Of a stretch of 64,000 nucleotides of DNA, positions 1 through 9,293 are shown piece by piece. The DNA is from Pyropia yezoensis (taxonomy: Eukaryota; Rhodophyta; Bangiophyceae; Bangiales; Bangiaceae), in NCBI GenBank assembly GCA_009829735.1, contig CM020619.1, positions 33,644,283-33,708,282 on the forward strand. The letters are read 5' to 3'. The notes under the pieces are model-generated. The model made no database searches and was not told where the DNA came from. It saw only the letters and a list, made by a program, of their open reading frames with translations. Each line of letters opens with the position of its first letter. The first letter of the stretch is position 1. A program made the position numbers and the translations under genes.

Positions 1-1
1 A

Positions 2-364
2 ATGTCCATTGGTCACTACGGGCTGTCGTCCGGTCTTGTGCGGCACTTCCTGGAAGGCGTGGTGTTCGATGTGTACAAGGAGTATCTGGCTAGGCAGCGT
101 AAGCGGATTGAGCCCGGCTTCTATGTGCGCTGGCGTGTCGAGCTCTTCAGGGTGCACGCGTTCTTGGAGAAGGACACTGATGTACATTAGAGTATCATCC
201 TCGTTGACGGTGCGGTCGACAACCGCATTGAGATCAGCCCGCCAGAAGATGAGATGGTGAACCACATCTAAGAGGTGCAGAAGGCTGAGGAGGTCGACTT
301 CAAGACGCTGCTGGCCCATGAGGAGGCGGAGGCGCAGCGTGCGCAGGCCGCAGGCAGTGCCTAG
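2..364 (+). pseudogene. decayed coding fragment of unknown family, cut by the left edge
   Basis: One frame reads on with protein-like composition from the window edge to about 364, but it is interrupted more than once. The first part is a mixed charged/hydrophobic stretch (includes VVFDVYKEYLARQRKR). The middle contains ILVDGAVDNRIEISPPEDE and the end is acidic and helical (EEVDFKTLLAHEEAEAQRAQ). The constant frame and normal residue mix contrast with the low-complexity DNA that follows, so I read it as the 3' end of an old gene or gene copy. I do not recognise the family. It could also be a live gene with sequencing errors, or part of a decayed mobile element; nothing upstream is visible to decide. 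Confidence 0.35.
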
Positions 365-2700
365 GCATTGTATGTGAGTTGGGTGTCAGGGTGTCAACTG
401 CAGGCGCCCTGGTCGACTGCCCCACGGCGAGGGCGGCAGTTTGGAAGTGGGGTAGTGGATGAGGCTTGTTAGATGTGGGGGATGACTGTCGTGCGCCACG
501 TCCGCGTGGGCGCTTTTGCTATGAGTACTGTTTAGGCCTGGTGATGAAGGCGAGGGTTGCGGAGGTCGCTTTCCGATTGTGCTGGTCTGGTTGCGCGTCT
601 CTTTTTTTTGCGGTGCTTCTGTGTTGTCTGGCTTGCGTGATTGTTCGTATTGATTTGCTGTTCGATGTTGGCACGTGCGCATTCGGCTGAGGCCGGCGGA
701 TGCTTCGTGCAATGGTGTTTCGGCTGCCGCCGGCTGTCGCCGGTGCCGGACGCGCGCGTCGCCGTCGTCGTGATCGGGCTGGCGACCGTGCCGGCCGGCT
801 TCGCGGGGGTGCTACCGTTAGTGGGCACGCCAACCGATGGCGGGGGACTGCCGTAGGAACCAGATATGGCCGCGCTTGTCGACGAGGGGGTGCTACCGCT
901 GGCGCAGTCCGTGGCAGCGCCCGTCATCGTGAACGTGCTGTCGCTGGACCGGCCGGTGGCCCTGCTGGGTTGTCCCTGTGATTGTGTCTTGGCCATGCGC
1001 CCCTTCTGGTGCGTCTCGTCGTCGCCCAGTTTTGCGTGCCAGTCCTCGCACGGCTGCTGCGTGGTTGCACGTGCGCTGGGTGGTCGTCGGCAACTTTGTG
1101 CTGGTGCGACCGCAAGCGCGGGTGGCCGCTACTTGCGCCGGTTTGCTGGACCGCGTCTGACTCCCAGTGTGCTCTCACGAGCGCGGTCGGCGACGGCGTG
1201 CGCGTGCGCCCGCGGCAAGTAGTGATCCTGCCGTCGGCGTGGTACGCTATCTTTGGCGTCGACATGTCGGGGCTGCTGCATGATTGCGTGCTGCTTTTGC
1301 GGAAGGCGGCCGCTCGTGTCCTCACGATCCTGCTCCCGGTGGTGCGATTGACGCATGCGTGCTTCCTAGTGGTCGTGCTGCTGCTGCGCGTGGTGTCGGT
1401 GATCGTGCTGCGGCTTGCGCGATTCGTCTACGTTCGTCAAGTGGTGTTGCTGCTGCTTCGTGTGGCCTCGGTGATCGTGATGCGCCTAGCGCGAGTGGTG
1501 GTGGTCTGCGTCGGGGTACTCGTGCTGCTGCTCGTGCGGGCGGCGGCGCTGAGCCTTGCCGCCGTGACGCTTCGTATGCTGCGTGTTGCAGGCGCCCTCG
1601 CTTTTGCGGTTGTGCGGCCGGTGTTGTGCTTCGGTGCGGCGACCGTGCTGCGGCTCTTGCGGGTGCTGGTCGTCCGAGTTGGGGCGCTGCTGCTGACCTT
1701 AGTGCGACTGGTGGCCGTACGCGCCGCCGCGGTTGTGCTGCCGCTTGTGTGGTTAACAGTCGTCCGCATTGGCATGCTCGGGCCGCTGGACGCGGGGGTA
1801 CTCCATGTGCACCATGTGGCAGCAGCGCGCGCCGCAGCGGTGGTTGTACCGATATTTCGCCTGGCGGTCACGCACGCCGCCGCAGGCGCACAGCCGTTAG
1901 AGTGGGTGGTGGTGACCCGCGCCGCGCCGGTGCTGGTGTCCGTGGCACTGGTAATGGCCGCGCGCACCGCCGCGGTCGTGCTGCTGATGGGGGTGGCCGT
2001 CGTCGGCGTTGGCATGCTGGAGCCGCTGCACGTGCCAGTGCTTATAGAGCAGTTGGTGGCCACGCGCGCCGCTGCACCGGTGATGTGGCTGCTGCGGGCG
2101 GCGGCCGCGCGCACTGCCGCGGTATTCTTCCGCTGATGTGGCCTCAGGTGTTCGTACGGTCATCAGTGGGGGGGTGCGACGCGTGCTGTGCATGGGCCCC
2201 ACGCGCGCGGTATGTCATGATGGGGCTTTTTCGCTTGTGGTTGAGCCCCCCACGGTTTCTCTTGTCGCGCCCTTGACCGCCCCTGTCAGGAGCTGCCGCG
2301 CATGTGTCAACATGCGTTTGCCGCGCGCCCGCGTCTGGTGATGGCGCTGATGGGCGCGGGTGTTCTGTGGTTGGCTGCCGCGTGCGTCGCTGCCAGCCCG
2401 GTGGTCATTGTCTTTGTCGTCGTCAACGGCCTATGCTGCTGGTGCTGCCTGTGCTACGTGACGCGGACGCGCCGCTCACTGCCTGTCGTGCCTGTCGTGC
2501 CTATCGTGCCTGTCGTGCCTATGCTGCCTGGTGCGGACGCGCCGCCTGCTGCTCGTCCTTGCCTACTGGTTGTTCTTGTTTTTGTCTTTCCTTGTTTGCT
2601 TCTTGGTTTGTTCATTGCCGCTTTGTGCACAGTGACGTCTTGTTGCTGCGGCGCTGGCGCGTAGAGAGACGCACGAAGTGCTTCGCTGCGGCCATTGCTA
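365..2700. other. stretch without a supported gene; degenerate repeats
   Basis: No recognisable gene. Several frames stay open because the DNA is GC-rich. The second half (about 1370-2130) is a degenerate repeat listed separately. Around 2480-2526 there is a short run of about five imperfect 9-base units (cctgtcgtg). A small open frame at 2302-2664 would give a Val/Leu/Cys-rich hydrophobic peptide, but its composition follows the repeat and I do not call it. Confidence 0.5.
1370..2130 (+). repeat. degenerate tandem repeat, about 51-54 bases per unit, open on both strands
   Basis: Successive units resemble one another (for example gtgtcggtgatcgtgctgcg against gcctcggtgatcgtgatgcg). Translated forward they give Val/Leu/Ala-rich blocks recurring about every 18 residues, such as VRAAAVVLPL, ARAAAVVVPI and ARTAAVVLLM. 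The forward frame stays open 982-2136 and a reverse Ser/Thr/Ala-rich frame stays open 1437-2114. Either could be coding, but neither has a start context or a family match. An eroded minisatellite that happens to lack stops is the simplest reading. Confidence 0.45.
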
Positions 2701-4192
2701 GGTAGCGCGGCGTTTCTGAGCAAGAGAGCGTAAATGGTAGGGGGGTCGCTTGCGTAGATGCGCAGTAGAGCGGCGACCCCCATTGTGCGCAGGGTTCGCC
2801 CTTGGCAGCAGCCGTCGGGCGGAAGCTGGCGCGTGCTTGCGGCGCCCCCCGTCCGACGGGAGCTGGTGGAGGTAGGGGGCGGCAAGCGCTGGCCAGGTAG
2901 CGGGCGGCGATTTGGGGCCCCACCACGACCCCGCCACAGCGTCCGCGACCAGGGCTGTGGCCTGGGGATCCGCCGTGCGGGGCAGGCTGGCGCACGCCGG
3001 GGTCGGCGGGTTATTTTGACCGCGGATTGCTTTACAGCAGCCTGGCGGGGAGATTCCGAGATTTTCTGCATCGCGGCGATGTGGTGCCCCGTCGCCCGAC
3101 GAGACCCCATCCTGGAAACCCATCCATCAACATCGCGGACCCCCCACCACGGGGTCGGGAGGACACATCGCGAGCACGTCGTAAATGCATCGCGGGGGGC
3201 CCGCGATGCAAAAACATAACCTTCTGACGATGGCCGCCGGGCTTCATGCCAGCGCACCGCGCCGGGGCGGCCGCGGCCGTCGCAGCGCTGCAGCCCAGGG
3301 GCGGCCGCCCCTCCGCCTCGTCGACGAGATCCGCGCCACGCACACGTGTGTGGGAGAGGGGAGGCCGGGGGCTGCCGCCCAACTGGCGTGGCGCGCGGGG
3401 ATTTTTCCAAACGCCACCGCGGCACACGCGGCGGGTGGCCAATAGCGAGCGGCTACCTACACCGGTGCCCAGCGGCGTGGGGGAAGAAAGTGTCTGCAGC
3501 GGAGAAAAGGGGGTGGAGGCGCAAAAAAGCGCTAAAGCGTGTGGGGGAGTGTGCCGCTGCGAGGGGTCGGCGTGGGGGTGCAAGGGGGGCGAGATTCTTA
3601 CTCGCTGCCTAACGACGTGCCGAGGCTTCCGCCTGCACGCCCTCCCGCCAGCCCTGAGCGCCGCCACGGCCGCGGTGCGTGGCAGCACGGCCGCCTGCGT
3701 TTCTCTTTTTCCCCCCCCCTTCGCTGGGATATACCCACCCGACCGACCACCTCTGGGCCCATGGGCACATCCCAGCAGTACATGTACAGTACTGTACGTC
3801 CACGAGATTGGCCAGCGAGAATTCAATCTCATCATCGGCCGCCCCGCGCGCGGGCCGCGACCCCGCTCGCTACACCAATGAACCACGAAAACTACCGCTA
3901 AAGAGCCGGTTCACGCAATATAGCGTTGCTTCCATCTTCCCAACTCACCCCTCTTCTCGTGCGTCTCCCCCCTCAACGCCATACTGCAGTCGCCGGGGCT
4001 CCCCTCCCCTGTCGCCCGTTTGCCATGTACGGCACCCTCCCCCCCTTCGAAGTCAAAGGAAAAAGAAAAGAGGCGTCATGCCACGGCGGCCACAATGGCC
4101 ACACACGCGGGGCGGTCCACCCCATGGGACCTATCCCCGCTTCCAAAAAAGAAAAAACCGCCAAGAGGAGGCGTTAGGCCGCAGGGTGGGCG
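2701..4192. other. intergenic, no gene supported
   Basis: GC-rich DNA with overlapping open frames on both strands, none with recognisable content. It contains one copy of the GTACAGTAC word (3784-3792, overlapping GTACTGTAC at 3789-3797), about 400 bp past the stop of the reverse-strand gene at 4193. Confidence 0.5.
3784..3797. promoter_or_regulatory. GTACAGTAC / GTACTGTAC overlapping pair
   Basis: Two copies of the word on opposite strands overlap here. This copy is not upstream of any gene I recognise. See the finding on this motif. Confidence 0.25.
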
Positions 4193-6112
4193 TCACGCGC
4201 CGCCCACGGCGGGCGCGGCGGCAGGGGCGGCGGTGGGGAGCGTCTCTCCCCCCTCTGGGAGGCGCGCGTCCAGGCGCGCCATGGCCGACGGCGGCGCGGC
4301 GGCCACCTCAACCAGCGCGCCGAGGGTGGCGGCGTTCAGCCGCGGCTGCCGCCCAATACACCCAATCCGCCGGGGGGGGGGGGCGGCGCCCGCGGGGAGG
4401 AACGGGGGAGCGGACGACGGGGGGGGGCTCGAGCTACATGGAGGGGACGAAGGGGGGGGGGGAGGCACCGTCGCGCCCGTCGTGGACGAACCGGTGCCGC
4501 CGCCGCCGCCGCCGTTGCCGCCGGTCGTCAAACCGGATGGCGGCCAATTCCCCCCCCACACGCCGGGCGTCGACGCGTCCGAGCGGGGCAGCGGCGTGAC
4601 GGGCGATGATGGCGTCGCCGCTCCAGTCATCCATCCCGACGCGGCAGCCGCTGCCGAGGCCGCCGCCGAAGGTGGCGGCGGCGGTGGGGACGGGGCAAAC
4701 CAGGCACTGCCTGACCCGTCTGCCTCCCCCCCATCCATTTCGAGCTCTTCCAACGGTGAAGAATGACCGGGCGTCACGGCCGCCACTGCCGCTGCCGCGG
4801 CGCGCCGCCGGGCCGCTGCAGCGCCACCCGGCCACGACCCAGAAGCGTCCGGCCACGACGCGGTGTAGTCGCCGCTGAGGGGGGACGCCGCCCCGCCACC
4901 AGGCGAGTGCCGGCGGTCCAGCGAGCCCGACGATGCGCTCGACGGGCGCCGGCCGAGGGAGCGCCGCTGGAGGCTGCTGCCGCGGCCGCCGCTGTCGGCG
5001 GCGGCGACGGTGGCACCACCCGTACCACCGCTGATGCTAATGCTGCTGCCGCTGCTGCCACCTCCGCCGCCGCTGCCGGCCACGGAGCCCCCGCCTGCTG
5101 TCAACGGGGGCGCCCCAAATAGGCGTGAGCGCAGCGTCGCGGCACCGCCCCCCCCCGGCCGTGCGGGCGCCCCTCCTGTTGCCGCCATGGAAGCGGAAAA
5201 GATGCGTGGCACACTCGTTGGGCCGCCACCGCCGCGGCCGCCGCCGACGCCACCAGAGCCGCCGCCGCGGCCACCGCGGCCGCCGCCGTCGCCGAGGCTG
5301 CCGCTGTTGCCGCTAGCTGCGGGGATGTGCCCAAACGCGGGCCCACCCGTGCTCCGGACTCCTGGGTGGCGCCCCGTCATCCCACCCCCTCTGCCACCCA
5401 CCGAGGCGTGCGGCAGCGACGTTGGTCGCCGCCCCACAGCCGGCCGGCGGTCCAGCCCCCAGCCGCCGAGCAAACTCACCCGGTTACCCAGGCCTACCGC
5501 CTGGAGGGGAAGGGGTGGCGGAGAAGGGAATGGGGGCGATCGCAACGCCGGGTGCCGGCCCTCTCCCGCCCCTGGGGTGGTGGTGACGTCTCGCGGGTAA
5601 AGGGCGGCCGTAGCCGCAGCTGCCGCTGCCGCCGCCGCTGCCCGGCCACCGCCGCTCGCGGCGGTGGCTGGGCCGGCTGGCCAGCCGACGAGGAGGCTGT
5701 CTCGCCGCTCCGCCGCCTCCGCCGCGGCGGCGGTGCGAGGTCGGCGGCGGGCACCGCCGCCACCTCCACCGGCGGCGTCCCCCCCCGCTGCCCCCGTCGC
5801 GCGACGGCAACGGTGGGGCGGCGACGACGCGAGCGGTACCGACAAGCGCGGCGGCGAAGCCGCAGCCGAGGCACGGGGGACGTCCATGACGTCCTGCCAC
5901 GAGATGGTCGGGATGGGGGATGTGGGGGGGGAGGCGGGGTGGGAGGCAGCGGGAGGTGCGGTGGTCGCCGCAGGCGGACTACCGTCCGTGCCTTTGGGTG
6001 GTGCTCCGCTGCCGTCGAGGGTGGCGGGGGAGGGAAAGACGGAGGCCACGAGCGTAGAGGAGCGGCGTCTAGGCCGAAGCTCCGCCGCCTTAAGACCAAA
6101 CAAAGGATCCAT
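4193..6112 (-). CDS. hypothetical Gly/Ser/Ala/Pro-rich protein (639 aa)
   Basis: I do not recognise the family. The start chosen (ATG at 6112) opens MDPLFGLKAAELRPRRRSS, a well-mixed sequence with a basic RRRSS patch of the kind phosphorylated by basophilic kinases. The frame stays open further upstream, so the start is not certain. Other non-repetitive islands are IPTISWQDVMDVPRA near residue 70, SLQRRSLGRRPSSASSGSLDRR in the middle and PLEELEMDGGEADGSGSAWF toward the end. The rest is Gly, Ala, Pro and Ser runs. There is no signal peptide or membrane segment. The composition suits an intrinsically disordered, phosphorylated regulatory protein, which is inference. The opposite frames are Arg-rich, as expected for shadows. 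Long open frames are cheap at this GC content, so whether it is translated remains open. Confidence 0.45.
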   Translation of the reverse strand: MDPLFGLKAAELRPRRRSSTLVASVFPSPATLDGSGAPPKGTDGSPPAATTAPPAASHPASPPTSPIPTISWQDVMDVPRASAAASPPRLSVPLASSPPHRCRRATGAAGGDAAGGGGGGARRRPRTAAAAEAAERRDSLLVGWPAGPATAASGGGRAAAAAAAAAATAALYPRDVTTTPGAGEGRHPALRSPPFPSPPPLPLQAVGLGNRVSLLGGWGLDRRPAVGRRPTSLPHASVGGRGGGMTGRHPGVRSTGGPAFGHIPAASGNSGSLGDGGGRGGRGGGSGGVGGGRGGGGPTSVPRIFSASMAATGGAPARPGGGGAATLRSRLFGAPPLTAGGGSVAGSGGGGGSSGSSISISGGTGGATVAAADSGGRGSSLQRRSLGRRPSSASSGSLDRRHSPGGGAASPLSGDYTASWPDASGSWPGGAAAARRRAAAAAVAAVTPGHSSPLEELEMDGGEADGSGSAWFAPSPPPPPPSAAASAAAAASGWMTGAATPSSPVTPLPRSDASTPGVWGGNWPPSGLTTGGNGGGGGGTGSSTTGATVPPPPPSSPPCSSSPPPSSAPPFLPAGAAPPPRRIGCIGRQPRLNAATLGALVEVAAAPPSAMARLDARLPEGGETLPTAAPAAAPAVGGA

Positions 6113-8154
6113 GCGCACGGCCACTCGACCGCCGCCGCTACCAACGGCGCAAGGGAGGCGGTGGGGAGCAGTACACCGCACAACAGGTGAGGATATTCCT
6201 GACGTTTCACAGTGGGGCGCGGGCTGGCTCGCCGCAAGAGCGAGCGAGGAGGACATAGATAGCGGGGGGAAGGGAGAGGAAGTTACCCGTCGGTCGTGCC
6301 GCGCGGCCACGCTAGCACACCGCACCGCGCGGGTCAACACGGCACACGGAAGGCCGGGAGCGTTCCGCAGGGGGGGCGGGAGACGTGACCTGGGGGCATG
6401 GGCCAGGAGGAAAGGTCAAGGGCGCAAAGGCGCTCTCGCCACAGCAACGCCCGCAACGCGGCGGGGTGTTTCCCCCCCCCCTCCAAAATCTCGTCACGGT
6501 GCAGTCCAAGACACACCCCGCAAGCGGCACCCGCGCTTCTGAACGGGGGCCAGGTGGCCGAGCGTCCACAGTGTGGCCCCCTCTGTCCTCTGCCCCGCTC
6601 ACACAAACGCACACACCGCAATCGACTGGGTCGCCGGTGTCTCTCGGGGCTCGAACCCCCGGCGGGACCCCTCCAAAGAAACCATCTCACAATAGGAGGC
6701 AGATGATGGGCGGCGGGGGGGGGGGGAAAGGACGCGCAGGCGGCCAACGAGATGTGCACACGCCCACAAAAAGATACCACTCGTCCCACACGGTGGGCGG
6801 TGCCGCAGGCGCCAACAGCTCTGGCACGCCCTCCCCTCAAGAGTGCCGCAGCCTCGCGGACACCTCCACGCCGTACCCCCCCCTCCGCCCTTCGCTGGGC
6901 CCGCCGCACGCCCACCCACCGGCTGGCCAGCCGCCGACCGTCTTTCGGGGGTCTCGGCCCCAGCGCATCCTTTGCGCCCACGCGCGGACACGCGGGCGTA
7001 GGGGCCAAGCCACTGGCTTGAAAAAAAGGGACTCCTTGCACCGGACCCTGGTGAGCTGTTGCAAAAAGCAGGGGGTGGGTGTTCGGTGGCACGCGTACCG
7101 CCAAGCGCGCACCGACCGCCCGCCACCCCCCGCCTTGAGCGTCGGTGGAGGCCCAAGCGGCGCGTTGGCTGAGCGGCCCCCCGCCGAACGCCCCCAACCA
7201 CGACCGCCCTTCCGCGCCAGGCTCACCAAGGCGAGTAAAATCATGGCAGGTGACAGCCTCAGCTGTCGCGGTCTGACATGAGGGTGGGCCACCCTGAATG
7301 CTCGTTCCCACTGCAGTAGGTAGTCAGGAGTCCTCACTCAGGACGCCGGATTTTGTCATGATGCTTTCGGATGGCTCCAAGAAGCCGGCGGTGGAGAGGA
7401 CGGCCCACCGCTCACTCTCCACCTGGGTGCGCCCGCTCCTTTCTTGACGTGGGGCCTGCTCTATTGCCGTGGATCATCCGTTCACGGAGCACGAGGGGCC
7501 GATATGCTCGCGCCATAGCGAAAGCGCCCGTGTCTGGCCATGCCATCGGTATGTACAGTATAGTACAGGGCATAGAGGAATTTCACTGGGCGAGCGAGGA
7601 GCTGGAACGGGAACTGGCAGTTTGTTGGACGCTCCGCATCGACGTCTGGGTGAGAGCTCCTTGACATGCAGACGTGCTGCTTGCCAGGTCATCCTCGGGG
7701 TAGCCTTTCGTTGCCGTTGCCGATGGAGCCTCCTGAATGGAAGGATCGGCGGTCATGCACGAGAGAGAATTTCTGCCCCTGATACGCTACCTCGCTCACG
7801 CGGCCCAGGTGCGGCGCTACGTGCAGCACTGTGGTTGGCGCGAGGGCACGAGAAAATCGGTGTGCTCAATCGGAGGTTCCGAATCACGACGTGTTGAGCA
7901 CGTTTAAGTATAAAGTTATTGTCACTAGAATACAAAGTAGAGGATGGACTGTGGGTCAAGCGAGACGAGCCCTCTGGATCAGATCGATCTCGCCAGATGC
8001 CAGATCCTGTCGAGTGCCACGACGCGTGACGCGTCATCACCAGCTGGCTGCGGCCTGCCCGTCCTCCCAACTGCCTATTTTGCTGCTCACGCCCTCGCCA
8101 CAGGCGCCCTCTTCCTCTTCCGCCCACCCACCTCCCCCCTTTGACACCGCTGCC
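6113..8154. other. intergenic, no gene supported
   Basis: About 2 kb between two genes pointing away from each other. I see no recognisable protein. A T-arm-like sequence near 6650 was tested as a tRNA and rejected. The near-copy of the GTAC word at 7553-7566 lies about 600 bp upstream of the start at 8155. The last 250 bp before that start are less GC-rich and probably hold the promoter and 5' leader. Confidence 0.5.
7553..7566. promoter_or_regulatory. near-copy of the GTACAGTAC word upstream of the plastid-protein gene
   Basis: The sequence is GTACAGTA followed by TA and GTAC. It lies about 600 bp upstream of the ATG at 8155, a distance similar to other copies in the window. Confidence 0.25.
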
Positions 8155-8756
8155 ATGGCTTTTGTGCCCCCCATCCGCGCTGGGTTGGGCACCCGCGCTT
8201 GGGCGGGCGCCCGCCCAGCTTGGGCTGCGGGCGTCCCCCCCCCGCGCCTGACCGTCGGCTGGCGGCAACGTGCGGTCGCCTCCCCCTCCGTGAGGGTGCT
8301 GCTCCCACCGCCGGTACGCATGGCTGCAACTGCGGCCGGTGGCGCCGCCGCCCCCCCCCCCCCCCCCCCCCCCCCCGCCACAGCTGCCGCCGACGCGTTG
8401 ACCACCCACTTTATCACGGCGTGCATTCCCGGCCCCACCCCTTACGCCGTCGCCGTCGAGTCGTTTGTGCGCGCCGCGGCGGCGGCCTACGCTGCCAACC
8501 TGTCCATGGGGGACCTCGACGCGGCGCTCGCGACGTGCACCGTCGGCGGCCGGCAGCTCGTCGATGCCGACGCGGAGCTCCGGTCCGTGTGGCTGTCGCT
8601 CGCGTACAAGACGCTGCGGGCGGTGGGCATTGAGGGCGGGGGCGGGGTGACGTTTGCCGCCCCCGACCGCTTTGACGCGTTTGTCGCCGATCTTGTTGCT
8701 GCCGTCCGGGGCGGCTACGACACCCGCCGCATCCGGCTGGCCCAGTCGGTGGGCAC

Positions 8757-8791
<35 letters not shown>

Positions 8792-8958
8792 GGGCCTCTC
8801 CCGATGGGGAGGCGGGCGGCGGCAGCGAGGCGCGGAGCCCCACCGAGGCAGCCATCCTTGCGCAGTCTACCCGGCTAGTGACGACCACCCTCGAGGTGGC
8901 GGGCGTACTGAAGAAGGGTGAGGAACCCAGGGGGGGGGGCGGGGGGGCCGGGGCGTGA
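8155..8958 (+). CDS. plastid-targeted protein of unknown function (267 aa)
   Basis: ATG at 8155 has a strong context (gccATGg). The protein opens MAFVPPIRAG and stays free of acidic residues, rich in Arg, Ala, Pro and Gly, for about 60 residues. This fits a red-lineage plastid transit peptide with its early Phe; OTC in this window starts with the same four residues. A proline run encoded by 26 consecutive C (8351-8376) follows. The mature part has helical blocks: HFITACIPGPTPYAVAVESF, then AAYAANLSMGDLDAALATCT, then ELRSVWLSLAYKTLRAVGI. After a Gly run comes a last helix (EAAILAQSTRLVTTTLEVAG). The family is not recognised. The 3' end is uncertain: after the codons for LKK the DNA reads GTGAGG, a possible splice donor, so the last residues (a Gly-rich tail) may be intron. 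It faces the zinc-finger gene 335 bp away. Confidence 0.7.
8351..8376 (+). repeat. 26-base poly-C run inside a coding region
   Basis: An uninterrupted C26 run encodes consecutive prolines at the junction of transit peptide and mature protein. A change by one base would shift the frame of everything downstream. Confidence 0.85.
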
Positions 8959-9293
8959 GCGCGCCCCCCGCGGGCAGAGCTGGGAGTGGGCAGGGGGTGG
9001 GGGTGGGGGGATGGCCCCTCGCTCCTCAGCGCGTGTTGAGAGAGAGAGGGGGGGCGCGGGGACTGGGCTGGGCGGGGGTGGCGTGACCGGGGCGCTGGGG
9101 TACCCTTACGAGGCGGCCGCGGCCGCGCGGGGTCCCCCGAGTAGGGAACCCCGTATTCTTTTCTTCTCGCGTTTTTTTCCTCGCGCCGCCTGGCCTCCCC
9201 GGCGTTGGCGCCGCGCGAACCCCCCCCCCCCCCCCTCCCTTCCCCCCCCGCCCCTCGCCTCTGCTCTTCGCCACCCCGCCCCCCCCCCTCTTT
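8959..9293. other. short spacer between two convergent genes
   Basis: G-runs on the left and C-runs on the right; no gene. It holds both 3' untranslated regions, and possibly an intron of the upstream gene. Confidence 0.5.

Noticed and set aside
6600-6720. tRNA-like T-arm (ggttcgagccc on the reverse strand)
   Set aside because: The T-stem pairs only partly and no matching acceptor stem, D-arm or anticodon arm could be placed upstream.
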